A DNA stretch of 64,000 nt, from NCBI RefSeq assembly GCF_018408855.1, contig NZ_AP024323.1, positions 620,001 through 684,000 of the forward strand. Direction: 5' to 3'. Both the position numbers and the translations under genes were made by a program. Under the pieces are notes generated by a model. It had not been told where the DNA came from and did not search any database. It saw nothing but the letters and a program-made list of their open reading frames with translations. Below, one piece after another: positions 26,187 to 35,315 of this stretch. Source of the DNA: Caballeronia sp. NK8. GTDB taxonomy: Bacteria; Pseudomonadota; Gammaproteobacteria; Burkholderiales; Burkholderiaceae. Each line of letters begins with the position of its first letter. The first letter of the stretch is position 1.

Positions 26187-26591
26187 GAGTGCTTCCTCCA
26201 GAGTGGGGAGTCGCGGTTGAGTATAGACCCATGCAACGGTCGGAAAACGCCAATGGCGGCAAAAGGCGCATGCCTTCTGCCGCAAGGACGTTCGCGTCTG
26301 ATTATGCGAAACGCGTGCCAGCCGCCGCGCGCATTTGAAGAAGCGCCGTAACGCGATGATTTGTCTGGGTTTTATCCGATCGCGAGCGCGCGTCGGCGAA
26401 TGACTGCGCCGTTGTTTCGCCAACACATCGAATCGATGTGTCGGTCTCCGAACGACATGTGCGCGATACCGCTCATGATCGAAAACGCCATTTGCGAAAG
26501 CTTCATGCGGAGGCTAGTATCGAACGAGCACCGGGGTTTTGTTACGACAAGTGAGTTGTCGATCGATTTGGAGCCGCGTCGCGTCGCACAG
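26187..26591. other. Divergent upstream region of leader-type peptide and Ser/Thr kinase
   Basis: 405 bp separate the small gene (minus) from the chosen kinase start. The kinase frame stays open back to 26361 with several possible ATGs, none with a good ribosome-binding site, so part of this stretch may code for extra kinase N-terminus. I see no strong palindrome or terminator here. Confidence 0.4.
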
Positions 26592-28739
26592 ATGACAAGT
26601 TTTGCGCAAGCGATTCGTACATATAGGGGCGACGGCGGGTCGCGCGACGAGTTCTTTGCGGGAGTGGACGGCGCATTGGCGACCGAGCAGACTCCGGCCA
26701 AGCGACTCATGGAGATCCTCGAAGAGGAGCACGCGGCGCGACCATTGCCGCCGGACATCTATGCGGCCGTGCGCCGCCGCATCGAGCATGGGGCGCGCAT
26801 GCGTTCCGAAGCCGATTCAGCCACCGGCCCCGTGAACCTCGACGAAACGCGCCTGCAAACCTCGCCGGGCTTCTCGCCGCCGGCTTCGCGCGATCCGAGC
26901 AGCGGCACCGGCAGCCAGGCGACGCAGGTGATCGTCGATCACAATCAGAAGATGAAGGGCGTCGGCGACACGCTCAACAGCCGCTTCGTGCTGGAAGAGT
27001 GTCTCGGCATCGGCGGCATGGGCACGGTGTACAAGGCGCTCGACCTGCGCAAGCTGGAAGCGTCGGATCGACGTCCGTACGTCGCCATCAAGGTGCTCAA
27101 TCTTCAGTTCCGCGGCAATCCGAACTCGCTGATTGCGTTGCAGCGCGAGGCGCGCAAGGCGCAGCAGCTCGCGCACCGGAACATCGTCACTGTCTACGAT
27201 TTCGATCGCGACGGTCAGGTCGTCTATCTGACGATGGAATATTTGTCCGGACAGCCGCTCTCGCGATTGCTTCGGAACCCGAATTTCAAGGGCATGCCGT
27301 TTCCGGAAGTCTTCCCGATCTTCAAGGGCATGGCCAACGCGCTCGCCTACGCGCACGAGCGCGGCTTCGTACACTGCGATTTCAAGCCCGCCAACGTGTT
27401 TCTGACCGACACGTCGGAAGTGAAGGTGATCGATTTCGGCATTTCGCGCGTGATTCAGCGTCCCGAGGAGGAGTCCGAGGCGACCGTGTTCGATCCCGGC
27501 AGCCTCGGCGCGATGACGCCCGCCTACGCAAGCCCGGAAATGATGGAGCATCGCGAGCCCGATCCGCGCGACGACATCTACGCGCTCGCCTGCATCACTT
27601 ATGAACTGCTGACGGGCAAACACCCGTTCGACCGCGTGCCCGCGCTGCAGGCGAAGGCCGCGGGCATGAAGCCGCAGCGCCCGGAACATCTCGGCAGCAA
27701 GCAGTGGAAAGCGCTGAAGGCGGCGCTCGCGTTCGAGCGCGAGGCGCGCACGCCGGCCGTCGCGCAATTTCTCGACGAGATCAGCGAGGAGAACGCCGCG
27801 TCGCCGGCCGGCCGCAAGGCGAAGAAGAGCGCCGGGCCGAAGATCGCGATCGGTGCAGCGGTGATCGCGGCGCTATTGATCGCGGGCGGCGGCTACTACT
27901 TCTACGACCAGTCGAAAGGCGGCGAGGAAACCGCGCGCGAGGCGCCGCCCCGGCCGTCTGAAGGAAGCGCCACGGGCGCGGTCACGCCGCATACGCCCGG
28001 CGCCCCTGCGGCACCCGTTTCCACGGTGGCCGTTACGCCCGCGGTGCCCGCCACGCCTGTTCCCGAACTCACGACCGCCGCCGTCACGCCCGTGCTCGCG
28101 AGCGTGCCGTGCTCGGCGCTCGTCGCGTCGGTGCATGATCAGACCGTCGACGTGCAGGGTTTCGTATCGCAGAAATATGGTCTCGCGCGGCTGAAGGATG
28201 CGCTCGGCCGCGTGCCCGGCGTGAAAACGACGAACTTCGGCGTGCAGCAGGTCGCCGACGACAAATGCGATCTGCTCAAGGTGTTCGGCCCGTTCTGGAC
28301 GGCCAACCGGCAGTCGGGCAGGCCTGCGTCGGTGCACACGCGTTCGCGCGCGACGCACCTCACGGACGGCGATCCGCTGATCGTCGATCTGATGACGCCC
28401 GCGTTCGAGTCCTACGTCTACGTCGATTACTACATGCTCGACGGCAGCGTGGTGCATCTCGTGCCCAATGCGCGCTCGCGCGACAACCAGGCGCCGGCGA
28501 ACTACACGGCGACCATCGGGACGATGGGCGATTGGGTCGTCGGCAAGCCGTTCGGCTCGGAGATGATCGTGCTGACGGTCGCGCCCGCGCCGCTCTTCGA
28601 TGCGCCGCGTCCGGACAGCGAGGCCAAGCCGGAATATCTGCGCGCCGTCGAGAAGCGCCTTGCGGCGCTCGCGGGCAAATACGGCCGCGACCACGTGGCC
28701 GTCGATATCTTCCAGATCACCACGCAGGGCAAGAAGTAA
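26592..28739 (+). CDS. Membrane serine/threonine protein kinase with C-terminal DUF4384-like domain
   Basis: 715 residues from ATG 26592 (MTSFAQAIRTYRGDGG). A helical N-terminal segment (1-75) precedes the kinase domain (about 130-395) with GIGGMGTVYKA, VAIKVL (Lys), HCDFKPANVF (catalytic loop, HCD instead of HRD), IDFGISR and YASPEM. One transmembrane helix at about 416-438 (IAIGAAVIAALLIAGGGYYF) is followed by a Pro/Thr-rich linker and an outer domain (about 515-710). That domain includes GDPLIVDLMTPAFESYVYVD and GSVVHLVPNARS, typical of DUF4384. Such kinases occur with type VI secretion or envelope signalling, but no such genes are in this window. The start is uncertain. Confidence 0.85.
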   Translation: MTSFAQAIRTYRGDGGSRDEFFAGVDGALATEQTPAKRLMEILEEEHAARPLPPDIYAAVRRRIEHGARMRSEADSATGPVNLDETRLQTSPGFSPPASRDPSSGTGSQATQVIVDHNQKMKGVGDTLNSRFVLEECLGIGGMGTVYKALDLRKLEASDRRPYVAIKVLNLQFRGNPNSLIALQREARKAQQLAHRNIVTVYDFDRDGQVVYLTMEYLSGQPLSRLLRNPNFKGMPFPEVFPIFKGMANALAYAHERGFVHCDFKPANVFLTDTSEVKVIDFGISRVIQRPEEESEATVFDPGSLGAMTPAYASPEMMEHREPDPRDDIYALACITYELLTGKHPFDRVPALQAKAAGMKPQRPEHLGSKQWKALKAALAFEREARTPAVAQFLDEISEENAASPAGRKAKKSAGPKIAIGAAVIAALLIAGGGYYFYDQSKGGEETAREAPPRPSEGSATGAVTPHTPGAPAAPVSTVAVTPAVPATPVPELTTAAVTPVLASVPCSALVASVHDQTVDVQGFVSQKYGLARLKDALGRVPGVKTTNFGVQQVADDKCDLLKVFGPFWTANRQSGRPASVHTRSRATHLTDGDPLIVDLMTPAFESYVYVDYYMLDGSVVHLVPNARSRDNQAPANYTATIGTMGDWVVGKPFGSEMIVLTVAPAPLFDAPRPDSEAKPEYLRAVEKRLAALAGKYGRDHVAVDIFQITTQGKK

Positions 28740-28745
28740 GGGCGC

Positions 28746-29558
28746 TCAAGGCTTGACGCCGCAGGCGAGCACGCAAGGCATCGGTACGAGCAACTCGCCA
28801 TGTTGCGAATAAGCCTTCACGCGCGTTTTCACTTCCTGCTCGATCAACGCGAGCGCGCTTCTCGATTGCGCGCGCAGTAGCGCCGCCATCCGCACGCCGC
28901 CATGCGTCAGCCCGTCGAGCGGCGTTTCCGGCAATACGAGATGCCAAATCTGCTCGACTTCATCGGCGCGCGCGGCGGCAAAGCCCGCTTCCGTCAGCAC
29001 GCGCACGCATTCTTCGGGATCGCTGAAGCGGAAGAAGGGCGGCGAGGGCGGCAGACCGACATCGGGCTTGCCGTGAAGCTGGATCGCGTCGAGCACCATG
29101 CCGAAGCCGACCGCACGCTCGGGCCGCGCCCACGCGGTGAACGCGATGCGTCCGCCCTGGCGCAGCACGCGCGCCGCTTCTTCGAGCGCCCGTTCCGGCT
29201 CGGGAAAATGCAGCATGCCGAAACTGATCCCGACGGCATCGAAACTTTCGGCGTCGAAGGGCAAACGATCGGCGCTCGCGATCTGAAACTCGATCTCGGG
29301 ATGGAACTGGCGCGCATGCGCGATCATCGACGTGGAGAAATCGACGGCCGTCGCGGTCGCGCCGCGCTCGATCGCCGCCGCGGCGAGATTGCCGGGCCCG
29401 GCCGCGACATCGAGCATGCGCGTGCCGGGAACGATGCCGAGCGCATCCAGCAACGCCGGATGCGACTGGACAGTAAGCCTTCCGAAATAATCCTCGTAGA
29501 ACTGGGCAGCATGCTCCCAGCCGTTCTTCTCGAACGCCGCGAATTCGTCGAATTGCAT
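28746..29558 (-). CDS. Class I SAM-dependent methyltransferase (UbiE/Coq5-like)
   Basis: 270 residues from ATG 29558, which has GGAGG upstream; a longer frame to 29597 has none. Motif I is MLDVAAGPGNLAAAAIERG (about 57-75), followed by AVDFSTSMIAHARQ, IASADRLPFDAESFDAVGISFGMLHFPEPERALEEAARVL and the post-motif GGRIAFTAWARPE. This is the Methyltransf_11/25 pattern. Substrate is not identifiable; ubiquinone-type or small-molecule methylation are both possible. Ends 7 bases after the convergent kinase stop. Confidence 0.85.
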   Translation of the reverse strand: MQFDEFAAFEKNGWEHAAQFYEDYFGRLTVQSHPALLDALGIVPGTRMLDVAAGPGNLAAAAIERGATATAVDFSTSMIAHARQFHPEIEFQIASADRLPFDAESFDAVGISFGMLHFPEPERALEEAARVLRQGGRIAFTAWARPERAVGFGMVLDAIQLHGKPDVGLPPSPPFFRFSDPEECVRVLTEAGFAAARADEVEQIWHLVLPETPLDGLTHGGVRMAALLRAQSRSALALIEQEVKTRVKAYSQHGELLVPMPCVLACGVKP

Positions 29559-29610
29559 GACGTACCTCCGCTCGCCGCTTCGCGCGGCTTGGGCCAAAGC
29601 CGGAGGCCGG

Positions 29611-29633
29611 GTCTCGCGAAAGACGCGCGAGAC
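29611..29633 (-). repeat. 8-bp inverted repeat at phasin stop
   Basis: GTCTCGCG (29611-29618) and CGCGAGAC (29626-29633) form a GC-rich hairpin just after the phasin stop in its reading direction. No T tract follows, so termination is possible but not shown. Confidence 0.45.
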
Positions 29634-30055
29634 TAGGTCTTGGGCTTCTCGATGGAAGCTTTCAGCTCTCTCAGGGCGTCTTCCATGCGCTTGCTGACGA
29701 GCGCATAGGCTTCGGCCTGAGTTTGCTGGGTCGTGCGCGCGATGTCCTGCATGTCGGTGAGAGCGTTGTGCAGCGCGCGTTGCACGACTTCATTGGCGTT
29801 GAACGGCGGCTGAGTGGACGTGGTGGCGAATTGTTTGGCGATGGATTCGAGGTCGCTCAAGGTCCGGCGCAGGATTTCGACTTGTTTGTCGCGCAACGCT
29901 TCCATGCCGCCGAACGCGACGCGATTGGTCGCCGCGAGCGCTTCGACATCCTTGCGCCGCGATTCCATGATGGACGTGACGTCGAACCCCGGAAGCTGGT
30001 ACTGCTGGAACATGGCGGCGAACTGGCTGAACGGATCGCTGAAATTTTGATTCAT
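29633..30055 (-). CDS. Phasin family protein
   Basis: 140 residues from ATG 30055 with GGGGAGG upstream. The sequence is helical and low in Cys/Trp: FSDPFSQFAAMFQQYQLPGFD, SRRKDVEALAATNRVAFGGMEALRDKQVEILRRTLSDLESIAKQFA, then DMQDIARTTQQTQAEAYALVSKRMEDALREL. This matches the phasin family, amphipathic proteins that coat polyhydroxyalkanoate granules. It likely acts on cytoplasmic storage granules. It follows no PHA biosynthesis gene here. An 8-bp inverted repeat (29611-29633) covers its stop. Confidence 0.8.
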   Translation of the reverse strand: MNQNFSDPFSQFAAMFQQYQLPGFDVTSIMESRRKDVEALAATNRVAFGGMEALRDKQVEILRRTLSDLESIAKQFATTSTQPPFNANEVVQRALHNALTDMQDIARTTQQTQAEAYALVSKRMEDALRELKASIEKPKT

Positions 30056-30323
30056 CGTGCCTCCCCAGGGGTTCTTGCGGTCGAATAAGAGCCACTCTTG
30101 CGGGCAAAAGGCGAGGAATGGCCCGGGCAGCATGTACCGTCGCGCGCAATCATGCCAACGCGCGGCCGGCACCTGATACTACCAATATAAGCCGTGGAGA
30201 TGGGGCAAGGGAAAACACCAGAACGCGCGCTCGTTCTGGTTGATGCAGGTCAAGTCGGACTCCGCCACGCGGGCGACCATGAATCATGGCGGCGCACTAT
30301 CGGCACGCGCGCGGGAGAACATC

Positions 30324-30515
30324 ATGATCAGGGGTGAAGGGCGCATCGTCGCGGCCTTGGGCGCCGTGTTCGTCTCGCTGGGCGGCATTCATGCGGCGCT
30401 GCGCGGCCTGCTCTTCGACGAGACGGCGGTGATGTACTACGGCGTGCTCGCGATTCTCATCGGGGCCGCGTCGTTCGTCGTGATGCTCACACCACTGCCG
30501 AGCGACGAGCCCTGA
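30324..30515 (+). CDS. Small inner-membrane protein, two transmembrane segments
   Basis: 63 residues from ATG 30324, with GGAG 6 bases upstream; an earlier in-frame start at 30240 has none. Two hydrophobic stretches are visible, RIVAALGAVFVSLGGIHAAL and VMYYGVLAILIGAASFVVML, separated by a short acidic loop, so it is a small helical-hairpin membrane protein. No family is recognised. It is convergent with the hypothetical gene at 30532, with a 16-bp gap. Confidence 0.55.
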   Translation: MIRGEGRIVAALGAVFVSLGGIHAALRGLLFDETAVMYYGVLAILIGAASFVVMLTPLPSDEP

Positions 30516-30531
30516 CGATTCCTCGGGCCGA

Positions 30532-30906
30532 TCAACTGTCCGTCTCTCCGGCGAAGACGCTGTGCTCCGCCTTGGTCTGTTCGCGGTCGATGCACTGCAC
30601 GTGCCAGCGTCCGGTGCTCTTCAGACCCGCCCCGTCCGCATACCAGAGCACGCGTCCCGCGAGACCTTCGCACGGGCCGTCCGGCGCGTCGAAATCGAGG
30701 CGTTCCAGCACGCAGATCGGATCTTCGACGTGCTGGCCGCAGATCATCGTTCCGTTCGATCCTGAGCGCAGGCCGCCCCAGTCCGGCACTTCGACGGCCT
30801 GGTGGCCCTCGCGCGACCAGCGGCGGGTTTCCTTGTCGAGCCACAGGATGGCGTAGGCCGCCGACTGAGCGTCTTCGAAGCCATCCAGCTTGACTGTGAT
30901 ACGCAT
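30532..30906 (-). CDS. Hypothetical protein, 124 aa
   Basis: From ATG 30906 with GGAGG upstream, the protein starts MRITVKLDGFEDAQSAAYAI and contains W-rich segments (ILWLDKETRRW, VPDWGGLRSGSN, WYADGAGLKSTGRWHVQCID). It is soluble, acidic in the C-terminal half and lacks a signal peptide. It resembles compact Burkholderiales proteins of unknown function, but I cannot name a domain. An in-frame ATG at 30918 lies before the ribosome-binding site. Confidence 0.6.
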   Translation of the reverse strand: MRITVKLDGFEDAQSAAYAILWLDKETRRWSREGHQAVEVPDWGGLRSGSNGTMICGQHVEDPICVLERLDFDAPDGPCEGLAGRVLWYADGAGLKSTGRWHVQCIDREQTKAEHSVFAGETDS

Positions 30907-31455
30907 GTCATCCTCCATGAAACGATTCGATGGACGAGACGCTCAGCACTTTCGCACCGGCCATGAGCGTTCTCGATGAATGGCGGCTTTCGCCACGCGT
31001 ATTGTTAAGGCGTTACGGCGCGGCCCGTTAAGGCCGCGATCAGAGATTCGAACAGTGTGCGACAGATAAGTTTAATCGCACCATATGTAATGGGTTCCAT
31101 CGACGACGCGTTGCAGGACTTGCCGCAACGCAACAGCGACGACGTTCGAATCACACAAGCAAGACCGATGCCGAAATCATCCGCAATACATGTTTGCCTC
31201 GTGACTGCATGACTCAAGTTTAGTACGACAATCTGACTGTTCAGCGACAAGCGTCGGAGGCATATCGCCGCACGGACGGGTGGCGCATGTTCGACGGATG
31301 CGGCGCATCATCGGGCGATGCCACGTAGTGCGCACGCTCGTCGCGCGTGCACACGTGCACCACTGCGGGCGTCGCCGCCCCACGACGTCGCCAACGCGCG
31401 CGATCCCGCCGACAGTCCGCGCCGCACTGCAACATCGAACCGGAGAGACATCTCG
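30907..31455. other. 549-bp gap before zinc alcohol dehydrogenase
   Basis: No convincing gene is seen. Short frames on both strands have poor ribosome-binding sites and shadow-like composition. The left half (about 30980-31260) is more AT-rich than the surroundings and may hold the alcohol dehydrogenase promoter. I looked for an FNR box (TTGAT-N4-ATCAA), because a Crp/Fnr gene lies beyond the dehydrogenase, and saw none. Confidence 0.4.
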
Positions 31456-32466
31456 ATGCGCGCAATGGTCTTCGACGGCAATACGCCCCGGCTGCAGCCA
31501 CACGATTTGCCCGATCCGCTGCCGCGCGCGGGCGAACTGCTCATCGACGTGCATGCGTGCGGCGTGTGCCGTACCGATCTCCATGTCGTCGACGGCGAGC
31601 TGGCGCATCCGAAACGGCCGGTGATTCCGGGGCACGAGATCGTCGGAACCGTCGCGCAGCTCGGCGCGGGCGTGACGGACTTCGCGCCCGGCGATCGCGT
31701 GGGCGTGCCGTGGCTCGGGCATACGTGCGGACATTGCCGCTTCTGCGCGGCGGGCCGTGAGAATCTCTGCGATACGCCCGGCTTCACGGGCTACACGATC
31801 GATGGCGGCTACGCGGAGCGCGTGGTCGCGGATGCGCGCTACTGCCTGCATCTGCCGCCGCGTTATTCGGACGTGGAAGCGGCGCCGCTGCTCTGCGCGG
31901 GACTCATCGGCTATCGCACGCTCGCGATGGCGGGCGATGCGAAGCGCATCGGCATCTATGGCTTCGGCGCGGCGGCGCATATCGTCGCGCAGGTGGCGCG
32001 GCATCAGGGGCGCGCGGTCTATGCGTTCACGCGTCCCGGCGATATCGCCGCGCAGCGTTTCGCGCTCGGCCTGAAAGCGCATTGGGCGGGCGGCAGCGAC
32101 GAGGCGCCGCCCGACGCGCTCGATGCCGCGCTCATCTTCGCGCCGGCGGGCGCGCTGGTGCCCGCGGCGCTGAAGGCGGTCGCGAAGGGCGGCGTGGTGG
32201 TGTGCGGCGGCATCCACATGAGCGATATTCCTTCGTTTCCCTATGATCTGCTTTGGGGCGAGCGGCGCGTCGTATCGGTTGCGAATCTCACGCGTGAGGA
32301 TGGACGCGCGTTCATGCGTATCGCCGGGCAGTTTCAACTGGATCTGCATACGACGCCGTATCCGCTCGACGAAGCGAATCGCGCGCTCGCCGATCTGCGT
32401 GAAGGCAGGCTCACGGGCGCGGCGGTACTAATAGTCCGTGCGTGCGCGCCGAACGTTCGTCAGTGA
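31456..32466 (+). CDS. Zinc-dependent alcohol dehydrogenase
   Basis: 336 residues from ATG 31456 with GGAGAG upstream. The catalytic zinc ligands are in GVCRTDLHVVDG (Cys) and PGHEIVGTV (His, Glu). The structural zinc lobe is CGHCRFCAAGRENLC, and the Rossmann turn is GIYGFGAAAHIVAQVA. This is the medium-chain dehydrogenase class resembling AdhA/AdhP-type alcohol dehydrogenases of proteobacteria. Its last seven bases overlap the end of the convergent Crp/Fnr gene. Primary alcohol or aldehyde interconversion with NAD(H) is the likely reaction. Confidence 0.88.
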   Translation: MRAMVFDGNTPRLQPHDLPDPLPRAGELLIDVHACGVCRTDLHVVDGELAHPKRPVIPGHEIVGTVAQLGAGVTDFAPGDRVGVPWLGHTCGHCRFCAAGRENLCDTPGFTGYTIDGGYAERVVADARYCLHLPPRYSDVEAAPLLCAGLIGYRTLAMAGDAKRIGIYGFGAAAHIVAQVARHQGRAVYAFTRPGDIAAQRFALGLKAHWAGGSDEAPPDALDAALIFAPAGALVPAALKAVAKGGVVVCGGIHMSDIPSFPYDLLWGERRVVSVANLTREDGRAFMRIAGQFQLDLHTTPYPLDEANRALADLREGRLTGAAVLIVRACAPNVRQ

Positions 32467-33179
32467 TGCGCGAGCATCGTCCGATCGACGATACGCACCT
32501 GCCGCCCGTTGAGACCGATCGCGCCTTCACGCTGCAACTTCGAAAGCATGCGGCTCACGGTTTCCAGTTCGAGCCCGAGATAGCTGCCGATATCCGCGCG
32601 CGTCATCGGTAGGGACAATTCCGCTGCGTGTTCGCCGGAAGGCGCCGCGCTCGCGTCGAGTCGTTCCGAGAGATCGAGCAGGAAAGCGGCCACGCGCTCG
32701 CGGGCGGGCATGGTTCCGAGCATCAGCGCGAGGCGCGACGCGCGCACGATCTCCGCGCTCATGATCGCGAGAAGCGCGTGCTGCATCGCCGCATATTCGC
32801 GGCACAACGGCTCTAGTATGCCGACAGGCATGATCCGCACGATGCTCGGCTCGAGTGCGACGGCGTCGCTTTCGTGGCGGCCCGTGCACACGCCGTCGAG
32901 ACCGAGCGTTTCGTTCGCGAAGTGAAAACCGGTGACCTGCGTGTGCAGGGCGGTGTCGTCGTCCGAACCGGGGTAGGTCGAGACGGTTTTGAAGCAGCCG
33001 CTTTGCACCGTGTAGAGACTGCGCAGCGGCTCGCCCGCGCAATAGAGCGCGTCGCCGCGCTCGACGGTACGGGTCGGAAACGGGATGGCGTCGGCGTCCG
33101 AGAGGCGCACGTGCAGACTGGGCGCGACGCCGTGCGCTGTCCGATTAAGCGATGCTCCCGGGTCAATCGACGGTTCCAT
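32460..33179 (-). CDS. Crp/Fnr family transcriptional regulator
   Basis: 239 residues. The cyclic-nucleotide-binding-like beta-roll (about 30-140) reads ERGDALYCAGEPLRSLYTVQSGCFKTV. The C-terminal winged helix (about 165-235) has LPMTRADIGSYLGLELETVSRMLSKLQREGAI, where ExxSR-type recognition residues resemble FNR. However, the four-cysteine N-terminal cluster of FNR is not visible, so it probably does not bind a 4Fe-4S cluster in the usual way. It may control the adjacent alcohol dehydrogenase or a more distant regulon. Confidence 0.85.
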   Translation of the reverse strand: MEPSIDPGASLNRTAHGVAPSLHVRLSDADAIPFPTRTVERGDALYCAGEPLRSLYTVQSGCFKTVSTYPGSDDDTALHTQVTGFHFANETLGLDGVCTGRHESDAVALEPSIVRIMPVGILEPLCREYAAMQHALLAIMSAEIVRASRLALMLGTMPARERVAAFLLDLSERLDASAAPSGEHAAELSLPMTRADIGSYLGLELETVSRMLSKLQREGAIGLNGRQVRIVDRTMLAHH

Positions 33180-33261
33180 GACGGTTTCCTCCTACAGACC
33201 AGTATGGTTCACGGATGGAGGAAAGGAAAATTCGTCGCGTGTGCGCTTCGATGCGATGCCG

Positions 33262-34593
33262 CTAGCGCGTCGCGTCGCCCGAAAGCGGCAGCACGATGCA
33301 GCATTGCGCGCCGCCGCCTTCGCGCGCGCGCAACGCCAGCGTGCCGCCATGCAGCCGCGCGATGCGCTCGACGATCGCGAGTCCCAGCCCCGTGCCCTTC
33401 GGCTGGCCTTCGCCGCCGCCGCGTTTGAAGGGCTGCTTGAGCGCTTCCGGGTCCTGACCGCCGAGTCCCTTGCCGCGATCCGCGATCAGCACGCACGCCG
33501 CGTTTGCCTGCCGGTCGGTCCAGGTGCGGACTTCCAGCCCGACGACGCCGTATAGCACCGCGTTCTGCATCAGGTTCATCAGCAAACGCATCATGCTGAT
33601 CGGCCGAAACGCAAACGGCTCGATGTCGCCGAGATCGAGCGCGAACTCGTGTCCGAGCCCGGCGAAATCGGCGGCGAGGTTCGCGATCAGCGCGTTGAGA
33701 TCGCCGACGACGGGCGTCTCCTTCGCGCCGCTCCCCGCGTAATCCATGAACTGCTGAAGAATCGTGTCAATGGTGTCGAGATACCCTTCCGCCGATGCCG
33801 CGAAGGCCGCGTCCGTCGACGGCACCGACGACATCGCCATGGCGAGGCGCAGCTTGGTCATCGGCGTGCGGATGTCGTGCGAGATGCCCGCGAGCATGAG
33901 CGCGCGCGTGGCGTCGGCTTCCTTCAGCGCGGCCGTCATGCGGTTGAAGGCGCTGCTGACCTGCGCGATTTCGGTCGGGCCGTCGGTCGGCAGGACGCCG
34001 GGTTCGCCGCCCGCCGACAGTTGCCGCGCGGCATCGGCGAGATGCGCGAGCGGGCGATTCAGATGCCGCTGGATCAGATAGGCCGTCGCAAACGCGAGCG
34101 CGCCGAGTCCGAGCGAAAGCAGGAGCGCGGTGGTCAGGCCGTCGTCGTGGGCGGCTTCCGGCACGGGCAGCGCGAGCCAGCGCGGCTCGCCCGACGGATG
34201 CACGCGGATCCACAATCGCTGCTGACCGTCGTCGCTGCTGTCGACGCCTTGCCAGCGCACCAGCATGTCCGCAGGAAGATGCCGCCGCAGGCTTTCGACG
34301 AAGGTCTGCCGCTGATAGGTTTGATAGAAGCGCAGACGCGATCCGGGCGCGGTTTCGCGCGCGCCGGCTGGCAGTTCCGCGCGAAGGTCGAGACGCGCGG
34401 CGTCGGGCGGCGGCGTCTTCAGAAGGGTGTCGAGCGTGACGATATAGCTCGCGAACGTGGCTGCCGCGCGCTCGATGCGCGGCGTCTGGATGAAATGCAG
34501 CAGCACGGCGAACGCGCACACCTGACTCACCGCGACCAGCGCGACGAGCAGCAGGATGTTGCGCGCGAAGAGCGAGCGCGGCACGAGCGTCAC
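33262..34593 (-). CDS. EnvZ-like sensor histidine kinase
   Basis: 443 residues from GTG 34593, overlapping the response-regulator stop as GTGA; the longer frame is shadow. An N-terminal transmembrane segment (ARNILLLVALVAVSQVCAFAVLL) leads to a periplasmic region, then a second segment (TALLLSLGLGALAFATAYLI) and HAMP. The dimerisation box LAGISHDIRTPMTKLRLAMA has its phospho-acceptor at H239. The ATPase part has LMNLMQNAVLYG (N box), DRGKGLG (G1) and GTGLGLAIVERIARLHGG (G2). It is the partner of the OmpR-like regulator; signal unknown, envelope or osmotic stress by family analogy. Confidence 0.92.
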   Translation of the reverse strand: MTLVPRSLFARNILLLVALVAVSQVCAFAVLLHFIQTPRIERAAATFASYIVTLDTLLKTPPPDAARLDLRAELPAGARETAPGSRLRFYQTYQRQTFVESLRRHLPADMLVRWQGVDSSDDGQQRLWIRVHPSGEPRWLALPVPEAAHDDGLTTALLLSLGLGALAFATAYLIQRHLNRPLAHLADAARQLSAGGEPGVLPTDGPTEIAQVSSAFNRMTAALKEADATRALMLAGISHDIRTPMTKLRLAMAMSSVPSTDAAFAASAEGYLDTIDTILQQFMDYAGSGAKETPVVGDLNALIANLAADFAGLGHEFALDLGDIEPFAFRPISMMRLLMNLMQNAVLYGVVGLEVRTWTDRQANAACVLIADRGKGLGGQDPEALKQPFKRGGGEGQPKGTGLGLAIVERIARLHGGTLALRAREGGGAQCCIVLPLSGDATR

Positions 34594-35303
34594 GATTCCA
34601 GCTCGGCGAGCAGCATGTAGCCGACGCCCCAGACGGTTTTGATGAAGCGCGGCTTGCCCGGGTCTTCCTCGATGATCTGCCGCAAGCGCAACACCTGCAC
34701 GTCGATGCTGCGGTCGAGCGCGTCGTGCTCGCGGCCGCGCGTGCGGGCGATGAGATTGTCGCGGCTCACCGCGCGATTCGGCGACGAGCCGAGCGCATTG
34801 AGCAACTGCATCTGCGCGGAGTGGATGTCGAACGGCTCGCCGTTGCGATAGAGCTTCTGCTTGCCGAGGTCGAGGCGGAAATCGCCGAAGCGGATGATCT
34901 GCTGCGTGAGCGTCGGGTCCCCGGCCGCGATCTTCTGACGGCGCAGCAGCGCGCGCACGCGAGCGACGAGTTCCTGCGGCAGAAAGGGCTTGGCGAGGTA
35001 GTCGTCGGCGCCGGTTTCCAGACCCACCACCTTGTCGACCGGATCGCCTTTCGCGGTCAGCATCAGGATGGGCAGCGTCTGGCCTTCGGCGCGCAGGCGT
35101 CTGCAAACCGAAAGGCCGTCCTCGGGCTCCATCATCCAGTCGAGCACGAGCAGGTCGTACGGCTCACGCTGCAGGTAGCGGTCGAGCCGCTTGCCGTTCT
35201 CGACGACGCGCACCTCGAAACCCTGAGAACTCAGGAAGCGCTGCAGCATGTTGCGCAGCTCGGCTTCGTCGTCGAGCACGATGATCTTCGGCAGGGTTTC
35301 CAT
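34590..35303 (-). CDS. OmpR family response regulator
   Basis: 237 residues. The receiver domain has the acidic pair D11-D12, phospho-acceptor D55 in LLVLDWMMEP and Lys in LAKPFLPQEL. The C-terminal winged helix (about 135-235) reads IIRFGDFRLDLGKQKLYRNGEPFDIHSAQMQLLNALGSSPNRAVSRDNLI and ends SIDVQVLRLRQIIEEDPGKPRFIKTVWGVGYML. It is the first gene of the minus-strand operon with the sensor kinase. It likely controls porin or envelope genes. Confidence 0.95.
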   Translation of the reverse strand: METLPKIIVLDDEAELRNMLQRFLSSQGFEVRVVENGKRLDRYLQREPYDLLVLDWMMEPEDGLSVCRRLRAEGQTLPILMLTAKGDPVDKVVGLETGADDYLAKPFLPQELVARVRALLRRQKIAAGDPTLTQQIIRFGDFRLDLGKQKLYRNGEPFDIHSAQMQLLNALGSSPNRAVSRDNLIARTRGREHDALDRSIDVQVLRLRQIIEEDPGKPRFIKTVWGVGYMLLAELES

Positions 35304-35315
35304 GGATGCTCCGGA

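Noticed and set aside
31005..31250. 81-residue minus-strand frame in the gap before the alcohol dehydrogenase
   Set aside because: No ribosome-binding site, unusual Cys/Ser-rich composition and no recognisable domain; not enough support.
30907..31455. FNR box for the alcohol dehydrogenase promoter
   Set aside because: No TTGAT-N4-ATCAA or close variant is visible; the nearby Crp/Fnr gene alone is insufficient evidence.
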